64,000 nucleotides of DNA from Candidatus Scalindua sp. (GTDB taxonomy: Bacteria; Planctomycetota; Brocadiia; Brocadiales; Scalinduaceae): NCBI GenBank assembly GCA_021776915.1, contig JAIQZU010000003.1, positions 1 through 64,000 of the forward strand, written 5' to 3'. Made by a program: the position numbers and the translations under genes. Positions 24,598 to 33,120 of the stretch are shown here, piece by piece. Position 1 is the stretch's first letter. The number at the start of each line of letters is the position of its first letter. The notes under the pieces are model-generated. The model had not been told where the DNA came from. It searched no databases and was given only the letters and a program-made list of their open reading frames with translations.

Positions 24598-25545
24598 TTG
24601 GATACAATTTCCGGTATTAAAAAGATAGAAAGGAAACTTAACTGGCCTGTTGTTACATTAGGAGTATTTGATGGAGTACATTCAGGTCATCAGAAGGTTA
24701 TTCAAAAAACTATAAATCTGGCGAATAAAGAAAACGGAGAATCAATAATTCTGACCTTTGATCGTCATCCAAAAAGCTTTCTTTCACAGAAACAACAGTC
24801 CTGCATTACATCACTTGAACACAGATTGGCCTTGTTTGATCAATTGGGCGTTGATATAACAATTGTGTTGGAATTTGATAAAAAGATTGCAGAAATCAGT
24901 GCAGAGGATTTTATAGCTGAGATAATTCATGAATGGCTCGGGGCTAAAGTAGTAGTGCTCGGATTTAACTGTTCATTTGGCAAGGATAGAAGGGGCGATG
25001 CATCAATGGTCTGTAATTTTGCGGAAAAATATGGGTTCGAAGTGGTTGTGTGTGAGCCCGCAGAATTTGAAGGAGAAATAACAAGTAGCACAGCCATACG
25101 AAAAAAGATTATTCAAGGGGATTTGCAGAAAGCGAAAGGAATGCTGGGCAGGCGCGTTTCTGTGCTCGGTACGGTAGTCAAGGGTATCGGTCGCGGCATG
25201 GAGTTAGGATTTCCCACTGCCAATCTTAATCTTCACCATGAGATAAAACCTCCTTCCGGGGTCTATGCTACTAAGGCATTTCTGGATGGAAGGGAATACA
25301 ACGCCATAACCAATATAGGAACTTGCCCTACATTTGAGAAAAATACAGATGATAACGAACCTCTGGTCGAGGTTCACATAATTGATTTTAATGAATCGAT
25401 TTACGGAAAGGATCTGGAAGTCCAGTTTCTTTATAAATTGAGGGAAGAAATTAAGTTTGAAAATGCTGATGAATTGAAACGACAGCTGGAGCGGGACAAA
25501 ATGAGATTCACAAACAGGCATTTTAAAAAGGTCTTGACAGATTAG
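24598..25545 (+). CDS. ribF: Bifunctional riboflavin kinase / FAD synthetase
   Basis: Makes FMN from riboflavin and then FAD. 315 residues, usual length. N-terminal nucleotidyltransferase domain with TLGVFDGVHSGHQKVI and the FNCSFGKDRRGD block, the ISSTAIRK-like ITSSTAIRKKI, then a C-terminal kinase barrel with GRGMELGFPTANL and the PPSGVYATKAFL motif. The start is TTG at 24598, with GAGAGGAT five bases before and no closer ATG that keeps the domain. It follows the folding factor with a 9-bp gap and precedes tRNA-Phe. Confidence 0.92.
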   Translation: MDTISGIKKIERKLNWPVVTLGVFDGVHSGHQKVIQKTINLANKENGESIILTFDRHPKSFLSQKQQSCITSLEHRLALFDQLGVDITIVLEFDKKIAEISAEDFIAEIIHEWLGAKVVVLGFNCSFGKDRRGDASMVCNFAEKYGFEVVVCEPAEFEGEITSSTAIRKKIIQGDLQKAKGMLGRRVSVLGTVVKGIGRGMELGFPTANLNLHHEIKPPSGVYATKAFLDGREYNAITNIGTCPTFEKNTDDNEPLVEVHIIDFNESIYGKDLEVQFLYKLREEIKFENADELKRQLERDKMRFTNRHFKKVLTD

Positions 25546-25580
25546 GGTCAATTCATGAATTACCCCTGCATCATATTCCA

Positions 25581-25656
25581 GGGCAGATAGCTCAGTTGGT
25601 AGAGCACGGGATTGAAAATCCCGGTGTCGCCGGTTCGATCCCGGCTCTGCCCACCA
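25581..25656 (+). tRNA. tRNA-Phe (anticodon GAA), CCA encoded
   Basis: A complete 76-nt cloverleaf: acceptor GGGCAGA pairs with TCTGCCC, D-arm GCTC/GAGC, anticodon stem CGGGA with loop TTGAAAA and TCCCG, T-arm with GGTTCGATC, and a template-encoded CCA at the end. The anticodon is GAA. Confidence 0.97.
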
Positions 25657-25683
25657 CCTTAACTAAAATAAGGAGAAGTTTTA

Positions 25684-26988
25684 GTGTCAGCAACGAGGAG
25701 TTTTTTTAATTTTATCTGGATAGTAATTATTTTTTTCTCTTTAACTCCATGCAGCCTGCATGCGCAAACAGAGAAGAAGCCTGGTCCGGATGTTTATTAT
25801 CAGGATTTTGAAGAGTTCATCACAGTAATAAAGGAAATACAGGATAAATACGTTGACGAAGTTGACCTCAGAGAGCTGCTTAAGAGTGGATATAAAGGTA
25901 TGCTTGGCAGCCTGGACCCATATAGCCAGTTCATTGACTCAAAACATCTTGAAGAGTTGAGGATTGAAACAGGAGGTGTATTTGAGGGGCTGGGTATTGA
26001 AGTTGTTATAAAGGACGGTGTTTTAACTGTTCTGACGCCAATTGTTGATTCACCGGCCTTTCGTGCTGGAGTGTTTATCGGGGATAGAATAATCAAGATC
26101 GATGGAGAATCTACAAAAAATGTTACTATTCGCGAGGCGATTGAAGTACTTCGTGGAGAACCACATACTAAGGTTACATTAACGGTGTTGCATGAGGGAG
26201 AAAGAGATCCGGTTGACATAACTATTGAACGGGCAAAAGTTCAAATCAAAAGCACACGTGGCACGAGGATCGTTAATGAAGAAAGTAAGATTGGCTATAT
26301 TGCAGTTACTGGTTTTCAGGACAATACAATAACTGACCTGGATGCTTCAATTGAGGAATTAGAAAAACAGGGAATGGACTCTCTTATCCTGGATCTACGA
26401 TTTAATCCGGGTGGTCTCTTGAATATTGCAGTAGAGATGTCGGACAAGTTTATTAAAAAAGGTATCATCGTTTATACAAAAGGCAGGCATAAGTCACAAG
26501 AACATGAATATAAGGCGCATAGATCAGGAACATATAAAGATTTCCCACTGATAATATTAGTTAATAATGGCAGCGCCAGCGCCTCTGAAATTGTTGCAGG
26601 CGCCGTCAAAGATCACAACCGCGGCCTCTTGCTGGGGACTAAAACCTTTGGAAAGGGTTCTGTCCAGAGTTTGATACCAATAGAAAATAAAAATACTGCC
26701 TTGAAACTGACAACAGCCAAATACTACACACCCTCCGGCACACTGATTGATGGAGTAGGTATTGAACCGGATATAGAGGTGGACCTTACAAACAAGGAAA
26801 TAAGAGAACTGCATAAAAACCTGACCATAGCTAATGCAACAGACATACGTACGAAAGACCGGGAGGAGCCTTCCAGGGATATCGATGTCAGTGACGATGA
26901 GGGGGAATTTGTTGATGTACAACTTTCCAGGGCAATTGACGTGTTGAAAGGCATAAGGGTTTATGCCAAAACAATAGGAACTGATTAG
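25684..26988 (+). CDS. C-terminal processing peptidase (S41, CtpA/Prc)
   Basis: A 434-residue exported serine protease. A signal peptide ends about LHAQ (27). A PDZ domain (95-180) with GGVFEGLGIEV and AGVFIGDRIIKIDG leads into the S41 catalytic domain: DLRFNPGGLLNIAV, then NNGSASASEIVAGA with Ser299 and FGKGSVQ with Lys324, spaced 25 residues as in characterised Ctp proteases. It cuts other periplasmic proteins near their C-termini. The start is GTG at 25684, and AAGGAG stands upstream. It follows tRNA-Phe on the same strand at 27 bp. Confidence 0.92.
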   Translation: MSATRSFFNFIWIVIIFFSLTPCSLHAQTEKKPGPDVYYQDFEEFITVIKEIQDKYVDEVDLRELLKSGYKGMLGSLDPYSQFIDSKHLEELRIETGGVFEGLGIEVVIKDGVLTVLTPIVDSPAFRAGVFIGDRIIKIDGESTKNVTIREAIEVLRGEPHTKVTLTVLHEGERDPVDITIERAKVQIKSTRGTRIVNEESKIGYIAVTGFQDNTITDLDASIEELEKQGMDSLILDLRFNPGGLLNIAVEMSDKFIKKGIIVYTKGRHKSQEHEYKAHRSGTYKDFPLIILVNNGSASASEIVAGAVKDHNRGLLLGTKTFGKGSVQSLIPIENKNTALKLTTAKYYTPSGTLIDGVGIEPDIEVDLTNKEIRELHKNLTIANATDIRTKDREEPSRDIDVSDDEGEFVDVQLSRAIDVLKGIRVYAKTIGTD

Positions 26989-27073
26989 TCTACAATTGCT
27001 TGCTTTCTTTGACTGGAAATTGTCGACCTAAAGACCTTCTATCACACCGTTCGGCTGAGTTCATGCCGAATAC

Positions 27074-27187
27074 AAGTTTGAAGTGCCTTAAGTGAACTCC
27101 TGCCTGCCGGTAGGCAAGGAAAGTGCCTAAAGTAAAAAAAATTCTACAACTTTAGCTCACTTTAAACTTTAGTCGCTTTTAACTTTA
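27074..27187. repeat. Intergenic repeat with AAGTGCC/GGCACTT-type arms, copy 2
   Basis: Inverted relative of 12624-12770: AAGTTTGAAGTGCCTTAAGT, then GAACTCCTGCCTGCCGGTAG and GCAAGGAAAGTGCC. Fills the ctp-tsaD gap. Confidence 0.65.
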
Positions 27188-27261
27188 TTTGACACGCAAA
27201 AAACTTTTAAAGCCTGGAAAAAAAGCTGCTTTCAGTGCCTAATAAACTCAGTTAAACACAT

Positions 27262-28272
27262 ATGATAATCCTGGGTATCGAAACGTCTTGTGACGAAACG
27301 TCTGCTTCTATAGTAGAAGACGGTATAAAAGTCCATTCAAACATAGTAGCATCCCAACAAGAACTTCACACAAGATTTGGAGGTGTCGTTCCCGAAATAG
27401 CCTGTCGTGCACACACAGATACTATTATAACAGTGATTGACAAAGCTGTTACAGAGGCTAATATTAAGATTAACGATATAGACGCAATCTCGGTGGCAAA
27501 TACACCGGGTCTAATAGGCGCATTATTAATCGGGCTTACGACTGCCAAGACATTGTGCTGGTTATTGGGAATTCCGCTTATAACTATCAATCATTTACAT
27601 GCGCATATTTACGCAAGTAAGATTGAACATGAAGATATTGAGTATCCGGCAATCAGCCTTGTAGTATCGGGCGGGCATACCTCTTTGTTCCTGACACAAA
27701 GTGAAACAAGTCATACACAGGTGGGAGGGACTATTGATGATGCGGCAGGGGAGGCGTTTGATAAAGTTGGTAAGATTTTAGGTTTAGGCTATCCAGCAGG
27801 GCCGGAGATTGATACTTTATCACAAAAAGGTAATGAGAAAGCAATTCTATTTCCCCGGTCTTATCTGAAAAAGGACTCTCTTGATTTTAGTTTTAGTGGA
27901 GTTAAAACGGCGGTTTTGTATCACTGCCTGGGTCAGGATTCAAAGAATACCGGCGAAATGCCGGAATTAAAGGACCGGGAGATTGCAGACCTTGCGGCAA
28001 GTTTTCAGGAAGCGGTTGTTGATGTTCTGGTAAACAAAACTGTTTTTGCCGCAACTAAATTTTCAACCAGAAGTATAATCCTGGGTGGTGGTGTTGCCTG
28101 CAATTCCAGGTTAAGGCAAAGGCTTGCAGATGCTGCAAAGCAACGGGATATACCACTCTATTATCCTTCAAAGAAATTGTGTATGGACAATGCTGCTATG
28201 GTAGCAGGACTGGCATACCATAAGTATGGTGAAAAAGAGTTTGCGGGGTTTGAGGTTGAGGCAATGCCGTAA
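27262..28272 (+). CDS. tsaD: tRNA t6A37 threonylcarbamoyltransferase TsaD
   Basis: Transfers threonylcarbamoyl to A37 of ANN-decoding tRNAs with TsaB/TsaE. 336 residues, usual length. Opens with ILGIETSCDETSASIV, then the metal-binding NHLHAHIYAS (HxxxH), VSGGHTSLF, the GEAFDKVGKILGLGYPAGPE block and GGVACNSRLRQRL near the C-terminus. Only the ATG at 27262 fits. Followed at 150 bp by larB and nnrD in the same direction. TsaB and TsaE are not in this window. Confidence 0.95.
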   Translation: MIILGIETSCDETSASIVEDGIKVHSNIVASQQELHTRFGGVVPEIACRAHTDTIITVIDKAVTEANIKINDIDAISVANTPGLIGALLIGLTTAKTLCWLLGIPLITINHLHAHIYASKIEHEDIEYPAISLVVSGGHTSLFLTQSETSHTQVGGTIDDAAGEAFDKVGKILGLGYPAGPEIDTLSQKGNEKAILFPRSYLKKDSLDFSFSGVKTAVLYHCLGQDSKNTGEMPELKDREIADLAASFQEAVVDVLVNKTVFAATKFSTRSIILGGGVACNSRLRQRLADAAKQRDIPLYYPSKKLCMDNAAMVAGLAYHKYGEKEFAGFEVEAMP

Positions 28273-28289
28273 CTTGACAGTTGTCCTCT

Positions 28290-28340
28290 CCCTTTCGGGA
28301 GGAATCCAGTACTGGACTCCTTGCGAAAGCAAGGTTTTTA
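28290..28340. repeat. Hairpin repeat related to the 19067 palindrome
   Basis: TCCTCTCCCTTTCGGGAGGA followed by ATCCAGTACTGGACTCC and TTGCGAAAGCAAGG: several short stems in tandem, resembling 19067-19114 and 32345-32392. Confidence 0.5.
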
Positions 28341-28423
28341 ATGTGCGGGAATGTTTGATCTGTATAACTTAGGGCTTGGTCAAAAATAACAAGTTTCAGA
28401 TCGTACGTAACAAGGCACTAATA

Positions 28424-29173
28424 ATGGACAATAACTCTATCAAGAGACTTTTAACAAAAGTAAAAAAAGGCGAACTCACAATAGAGAAAGCCTTGCATAG
28501 TTTTAAGGACATGCCATACAAGGACCTGGAATTTGCCAAGGTGGATATTCATCGAACTATACGCTGTGGGTTTCCCGAGGTAATATTCTGTGCAGGTAAG
28601 ACGCCGGAGCAGGTTCTCAAGATTGCCACCCAGATCATCAAGAATGGGGCCGATTTACTGGCAACCCGAGCAAATGAGGAGATATATAAATGTGTTTCTC
28701 AAAAATTTAAAAACACCAGATATAATGATGTGGCCGGAACGATAGTTATTAAGAACTCCCGCTCAAAAAAGAAGAAGGGTTTGATCTTAATTGTAACTGC
28801 CGGTACCTCAGACATCCCTGTTGCCGAAGAAGCAAAAGAGACTGCGGAAATAATGGGAAACAATGTAAAGGTGCTTTATGATGTAGGAGTTGCCGGTATA
28901 CATCGCCTGCTTAGAAATAAAAAAGACATTACTGGCGCCAGGGTGATTATAGTTATTGCAGGCATGGAAGGAGCGCTTGCCAGCGTGGTGGGAGGAATGG
29001 TGGCTTGCCCTGTTATCGGTGTGCCGACAAGTGTTGGATATGGCGCCAGTTTTGGCGGCGTTACTCCGCTATTAGCAATGTTAAACAGCTGCGCTGCAAA
29101 CGTAACGGTTGTAAATATAGACAATGGCTTCGGGGCTGCTTATGTTGCATCTTTGATAAACAATGTTAAATAA
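28424..29173 (+). CDS. larB: Nickel-pincer cofactor biosynthesis protein LarB
   Basis: LarB carboxylates and hydrolyses nicotinic acid adenine dinucleotide, the first step to the nickel-pincer nucleotide of lactate racemase and relatives. 249 residues from ATG 28424; the open frame extends to TTG 28376 with residues of low family likeness. Seen: DIHRTIRCGFPEVIFCAGKT, then LATRA, the AIR-carboxylase-like core TAGTSDIPVAEEAKETAEIM, DVGVAGIHRLL, and VIAGMEGALASVVGGM with CPVIGVPTSVGYGASFGG. No larC or larE in the window. It is next to nnrD and near other NAD genes, which fits its NaAD substrate. Confidence 0.88.
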   Translation: MDNNSIKRLLTKVKKGELTIEKALHSFKDMPYKDLEFAKVDIHRTIRCGFPEVIFCAGKTPEQVLKIATQIIKNGADLLATRANEEIYKCVSQKFKNTRYNDVAGTIVIKNSRSKKKKGLILIVTAGTSDIPVAEEAKETAEIMGNNVKVLYDVGVAGIHRLLRNKKDITGARVIIVIAGMEGALASVVGGMVACPVIGVPTSVGYGASFGGVTPLLAMLNSCAANVTVVNIDNGFGAAYVASLINNVK

Positions 29174-29182
29174 TCTAGACTT

Positions 29183-30079
29183 ATGGTTCAAGTAAAAAAA
29201 CTACATGAATTAACTCCCAGGAAAAGCAACACACACAAAGGCAGCTATGGACGCGTGTTAGTTCTTGCCGGTTCTCCCGGCATGACAGGAGCCGCATATC
29301 TTAGCTCCAAAGCTGCACTGAGAAGCGGATCAGGTATCGTTACATTAGGTATACCTGAAAGCCTGAATCCTGTAATGGAGACGAAACTGACCTGCGTAAT
29401 GACGTATCCACTGCCTGAAACAAAGGCATCTACGCTATCTAACAAGGGTCGGAAAGAAATCCTGAAGTTGTGTGAAACACACGATGTTGTCGCTTTGGGT
29501 CCAGGCCTTTCTCAACAACCGGAGACAAGAGAACTCATCCTCTGGTTAATAAAAACCATAGATCGCACCATGGTAATTGATGCCGACGGGATTAATGCGT
29601 TAGCGGATAATGTGGATGTATTGCACAAGATAAAACAGAACGTAGTGTTAACACCTCATCCGGGAGAGATGTCACGCTTAACAGGTCTTCGTTCAGCAAA
29701 GGATGTGCAAAAAGATAGACTTAACACTGCATCGCAGTTTGTTCAATCAATTCAAAAGAAGTTAAAAGGAGAAAGGAAACTCGTTCTGGTATTAAAGGGA
29801 GATAAAACTATGGTTGCTGATTATGAAAAAGTATACGTAAACCGTACGGGTAACCCCGGAATGGCAACGGCTGGCGCCGGTGACGTCCTTACCGGAATCA
29901 TTGTATCATTAATAGGCCAGGGGTTTGATGTATTTGATGCTTCACAGCTTGGTGTCTACATCCACGGCCTGGCAGGAGATATTGCAGCAAGGAGGAAGGG
30001 AGAGTTATCAATGATCGCTTCTGACATAATTGATTACCTGCCTGACGCATTCATGAAATATAAAAAAGAGAGAAGGTAA
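29183..30079 (+). CDS. nnrD: ADP-dependent (S)-NAD(P)H-hydrate dehydratase
   Basis: Repairs damaged NAD(P)H hydrates with ADP as energy source. 298 residues, only the YjeF C-terminal (ribokinase-like) dehydratase domain, without the epimerase half found in many fused bacterial proteins. Seen: NTHKGSYGRVLVLAGSPGMT, SGIVTLGIP, VVALGPGLSQ, IDADGINAL, VLTPHPGEMSRL, and the GMATAGAGDVLTGII motif with the catalytic aspartate. It starts 9 bp after larB ends and is likely in the same transcript. Confidence 0.92.
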   Translation: MVQVKKLHELTPRKSNTHKGSYGRVLVLAGSPGMTGAAYLSSKAALRSGSGIVTLGIPESLNPVMETKLTCVMTYPLPETKASTLSNKGRKEILKLCETHDVVALGPGLSQQPETRELILWLIKTIDRTMVIDADGINALADNVDVLHKIKQNVVLTPHPGEMSRLTGLRSAKDVQKDRLNTASQFVQSIQKKLKGERKLVLVLKGDKTMVADYEKVYVNRTGNPGMATAGAGDVLTGIIVSLIGQGFDVFDASQLGVYIHGLAGDIAARRKGELSMIASDIIDYLPDAFMKYKKERR

Positions 30080-30128
30080 AAGATAGATATGTAATTACTC
30101 AATATCAAGTAGGAAATTAATGAATTTA

Positions 30129-30283
30129 ACCACTCCTCTTTCCCCTCCTTGTGAAGGAGGGGATGAAGGGGTGGTTTCTCTATCATTTAAATGCATATTC
30201 CACATATATCACGATTAACAATATAGGTCAGGCATCTTGCCTGACCGTTGGTAATACCGAGGCAAGATGCCCCGGCTATTTCT
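30129..30283. repeat. Tandem hairpins in the nnrD-hypothetical gap
   Basis: CCCCTCCTT/AAGGAGGGG (30142-30162) nested in ACCACTCC/GGGGTGGT, then the perfect GGTCAGGCA-TCT-TGCCTGACC (30226-30246), then GAGGCAAGATGCCCCGGCTA, which matches GAGGCAAGATGCCTCGGCTA near 21659. Confidence 0.6.
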
Positions 30284-30318
30284 GATCAAATTACAAATGA
30301 AAGGATGGAAGATTTAGA

Positions 30319-30699
30319 ATGGCTTTGTCAATCGAACAACTTGAAACATGGGAAAAAGAGGCGGGGATTCACTTTGATAAACTTGAGGAAGTAGATGAGA
30401 TGATCCATAGAAAACTGGTGGACAGAAATCTTGCCAAGCGTATGGGTACGGTCGCAGATGATAATATACAGATACTGATATCAAAGCTGAGGGACTCTCT
30501 GGAGGACTCAGATATATCAGATGTGTGTAACGTGCTGGACCAGATAAAGAGAAAAGAATCCGATGACGATATAAAGAACGGGCTGGAGAAGATGGTCGGG
30601 GATAAAGGCGGCAATGACGGTGTAATAGAAATGATTAAGAGCTATGACGGCCACATACTCATGCTTGCAATGCAGGTTATAAAGAAATTACTGAAGTAA
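30319..30699 (+). CDS. Hypothetical helical protein, 126 residues
   Basis: I do not recognise it. Highly charged, predicted all helical: SIEQLETWEKEAGIHFDKLE at the start, repeated DDNIQILISKLRDSLED and CNVLDQIKRKESDDDIKNGL segments, and a hydrophobic end MLAMQVIKKLLK. No signal peptide, cysteine pair or known motif. Codon pattern and a GGATGGAAG site before the ATG support a real gene. It converges with the alpha/beta hydrolase 18 bp away. Confidence 0.6.
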   Translation: MALSIEQLETWEKEAGIHFDKLEEVDEMIHRKLVDRNLAKRMGTVADDNIQILISKLRDSLEDSDISDVCNVLDQIKRKESDDDIKNGLEKMVGDKGGNDGVIEMIKSYDGHILMLAMQVIKKLLK

Positions 30700-30717
30700 A
30701 AGCAGCCTGTCCGCTTT

Positions 30718-31587
30718 TTACAGTTTATTCACAAAATTCCTGATCACATCATAATACTCATCTCCACCCACAATATGGGTATCGTTATGCCCGGCGCCGG
30801 GGATGGTGTAAAATTCCTTGGGTTCATTGGCTGCCTCATACAGCTCCATTCCGTGTTCAATTGGCACAAGTTCATCTTTGTCTCCATGCATGATGAGGAT
30901 TGGTACTTTTATGTTTCCTATCTTTACAAGAGAGTCATATTTTGTCCTTAACAAGAAATGAATAGGCAGGAATGGATAGAGCTTTTTACCCATCTCTTTT
31001 ATAGACGTAAAGGGAGTTTCGAGAATCAGGGCACGGCATTTCTCCTTTACAGCAAGTTCAACGGCTACTGCGCTGCCAAGCGAACGGCCAAAGAAGATAA
31101 TCTTTTCATTGTTTATGTCATTTCGTGAGTGTAGATATGCAAGGGCGGCCCTGGCATCAATATAGGTTCCCTTTTCAGATATCTTCCCTTCACTCCTGCC
31201 GAATTGACGATAGTCAATGATAAAGACGTTTACCGGCACTCTATCATATATCATCTTTATGTTATCAAGCCTGCGGTTTATGTTGCCGGCATTACCGTGA
31301 AACCATAGGAGAGTATGCCTGTCCGTCCCTGCCTTGTCGGCAGGCAGTTGTCCGGCGGGCAGGTCAGCATCGGGTGAGGGGGGTTTTCCAGGGACGAACC
31401 AGCCGTGCAGGTTCAGTCCGTCCTTAGTCCGGAACGTGACATCATCATACTCAATGCCGTAAACATCCGGCGTCGTACTATCATTACTTCTGTCCGGGTG
31501 AAAAATTAATCTTTTTTCTATGAATTTCGGGAAGACCATTATGAATAATATAATTAAGACTGAATATATTACAAATCTCTTCAACAT
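30718..31587 (-). CDS. Alpha/beta hydrolase, membrane anchored
   Basis: A 289-residue serine hydrolase with an N-terminal transmembrane helix (about 4-20), so it acts outside the cytoplasmic membrane. Seen: the LLWFHGNAGNI oxyanion region, IDYRQFGRSEG, the nucleophile elbow FGRSLGSAVAVELA with Ser in GRSLG, DELVPIEHGMELYEAA with the acid, and the terminal GAGHNDTH histidine. This is the family commonly annotated as alpha/beta hydrolase with the YfhR or BAAT_C-like layout. Substrate unknown. A short insert (PSPDADLPAGQLPADKAGT) resembles sequence of the CCTGCCGGCAGG repeat translated, so an intergenic repeat may have invaded the gene. Confidence 0.82.
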   Translation of the reverse strand: MLKRFVIYSVLIILFIMVFPKFIEKRLIFHPDRSNDSTTPDVYGIEYDDVTFRTKDGLNLHGWFVPGKPPSPDADLPAGQLPADKAGTDRHTLLWFHGNAGNINRRLDNIKMIYDRVPVNVFIIDYRQFGRSEGKISEKGTYIDARAALAYLHSRNDINNEKIIFFGRSLGSAVAVELAVKEKCRALILETPFTSIKEMGKKLYPFLPIHFLLRTKYDSLVKIGNIKVPILIMHGDKDELVPIEHGMELYEAANEPKEFYTIPGAGHNDTHIVGGDEYYDVIRNFVNKL

Positions 31588-31647
31588 TGTAAATTATTCG
31601 ACAGTAGCGCTGAGAATATTTTTAGCTGCAATTTCTTCTTTTGGAGT

Positions 31648-32244
31648 TTACTTTGCTGTTATATCCTCTGTAGTTGTGAAAACAGTACCGGCTTCTTTCA
31701 TCTCCTTAAGGGCTTTTCCTTCTCCTTCTTTTGTAATTGCTTTTGTTGCATCCGTAACCAGGGAAACATTGTAGCCGAGTTTTATAATCCCGAGAACAGC
31801 CGCCTTTACACAATAGTCTGTTGCAACTCCAAAAACTACATAATTATGTGCATCCAGTTTTTTTACGATTTCGTCTGTGTTGATACTTTCGAAGATATCA
31901 AAAGTCTGGCTTTCAACGATTATCTGTTCATGATCCAGCATGGATTCAGTAATATCCTGCTCTATATTTTCAATTAAGATATTATCTTTACAAGTGCTGG
32001 CATCGATCTTTTGATTGCCGGGAGTGTCTTTTACACAATGGGGGGGAAAGAGTTTGAACTCCGGGTCATCAACCTTGTGTGCATCTGTTGAAGATAGTAT
32101 TTTAATTTTATGTTCTTTTGCATAGACAAAGAGTTTTTTTATATTATCAATTATGTCTTCAGCATCCGGGACATAAAGAGTACCATTGGGATTCATAAAA
32201 TCAAATTGAGTATCTATGTCAACGAACACAGTTTTGTTCTTCAT
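31648..32244 (-). CDS. Nicotinamidase-like cysteine hydrolase
   Basis: A 198-residue isochorismatase-fold hydrolase close to PncA nicotinamidases. Seen: FVDIDTQFDFMNPNGTLYVP with catalytic Asp11, STDAHKVDDPEF with metal-site residues, FPPHCVKDTPG, and VVFGVATDYCVKAAVLG with nucleophile Cys145. It would convert nicotinamide to nicotinate, feeding NAD salvage. nadC lies elsewhere in this window. PncA activity is probable; related ureidoacrylate hydrolases have the same fold. It has no close operon partner. Confidence 0.8.
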   Translation of the reverse strand: MKNKTVFVDIDTQFDFMNPNGTLYVPDAEDIIDNIKKLFVYAKEHKIKILSSTDAHKVDDPEFKLFPPHCVKDTPGNQKIDASTCKDNILIENIEQDITESMLDHEQIIVESQTFDIFESINTDEIVKKLDAHNYVVFGVATDYCVKAAVLGIIKLGYNVSLVTDATKAITKEGEGKALKEMKEAGTVFTTTEDITAK

Positions 32245-32344
32245 TAGCTTGTTATCCCTTCATGTTCTTTCTGGATACCATGGTCAGAATTGAGTAAATA
32301 TCAGAGTTCCATAAGCACTGTCTGCTGGTAGGTAAGGGTATTTT

Positions 32345-32417
32345 TACTCCCTTTCGGGAGGATTCCAATGTGCTTCTGGATTCCTTGTGAAAAGTCCTCG
32401 GCGCCTTTTGTCCGGGG
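32345..32417. repeat. Two repeat motifs in tandem
   Basis: TACTCCCTTTCGGGAGGATT and TTCTGGATTCCTTGTG (19067-type family), joined directly to GTCCTCGGCGCCTTTTGTCC with GGGG (32394-32417), the motif also at 9518, 40606 and 51582. Confidence 0.55.
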
Positions 32418-32447
32418 AAACAAGGTTAAACCTCTGTCTATCGCAAT

Positions 32448-33017
32448 CTATCTTTTCTCTAATTCATCACGAAGGTGAAAAAGGCTGATTATGGTTTTTC
32501 CATCACAGATTTCTCCATTCTTAATCATTTCAAATGCCCTGGCCAGGGGTATCTCTATAACCTGAATATCTTCGTTTCCTGTGCCAAAGTATTGTTTCTT
32601 TGTCTCCTCTTTTGCTTCAACGTAAGCAAGGTATACAAATATTTTTTCAGAGCATCCGCCTGGGCTCGGGTAGAATTGCGTTAGATATTTCAGATCGTCT
32701 ACCTTATAGCCGGTCTCTTCCAGTACCTCTTTCTTTGCTACAGTAACTTTATCGTTGTCTTTTATCCCTGCAACACATTCTGTCAACCAGCCGGGGCCAT
32801 CGTCCACGTATGCCGGATAACGAAATTGTCTGACCAGGACAACTGATTTATTAGTTTTATTATAGAGGATGACGGCCACAGTGCTTCCTCTGTCGAAATT
32901 TAACCTGTCAATTTCCATGCTCATCGAACCATCAAATTTTTCGTGTTGAAGGACGGCCTTCTCAACCTTGAAAAAACCATCATATACTCTTTTTAAATCT
33001 TTTATTATGACCTTCAC
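32448..33017 (-). CDS. NudK-like Nudix hydrolase
   Basis: A 189-residue Nudix protein most like NudK (GDP-mannose pyrophosphatase) and ADP-ribose pyrophosphatases. The Nudix box reads GIKDNDKVTVAKKEVLEETG, two residues shorter at its start than the canonical box and without its first glutamate, a spacing also typical of the NudK subgroup. YPSPGGCSEKIFVYLAYV and the ending GNEDIQVIEIPLARAFEMIK, then GEICDGKTI, also match NudK. It hydrolyses a nucleoside diphosphate-sugar; the exact substrate is not decided. REP copy B lies just upstream. Confidence 0.85.
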   Translation of the reverse strand: MKVIIKDLKRVYDGFFKVEKAVLQHEKFDGSMSMEIDRLNFDRGSTVAVILYNKTNKSVVLVRQFRYPAYVDDGPGWLTECVAGIKDNDKVTVAKKEVLEETGYKVDDLKYLTQFYPSPGGCSEKIFVYLAYVEAKEETKKQYFGTGNEDIQVIEIPLARAFEMIKNGEICDGKTIISLFHLRDELEKR

Positions 33018-33048
33018 TGTTTTTCTACCTTTCAGAAAAAGTTAATAA

Positions 33049-33120
33049 CACTTCGACTCCGCTCAGTGTGACGTCATTCCGAGCGGAGTCGAGGAATTTT
33101 GTCGTGATAGCGACTTAACT
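33049..33120. repeat. REP-like element, copy B
   Basis: CACTTCGACTCCGCTCAGTG, TGACGTCATTCC, GAGCGGAGTCGAGG, then GTCGTGATAGCGAC and TTAACTT. Its end overlaps the 3-prime end of the CCA/poly(A) polymerase gene and supplies that gene's stop codon (TAA, 33117-33115). Confidence 0.75.
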
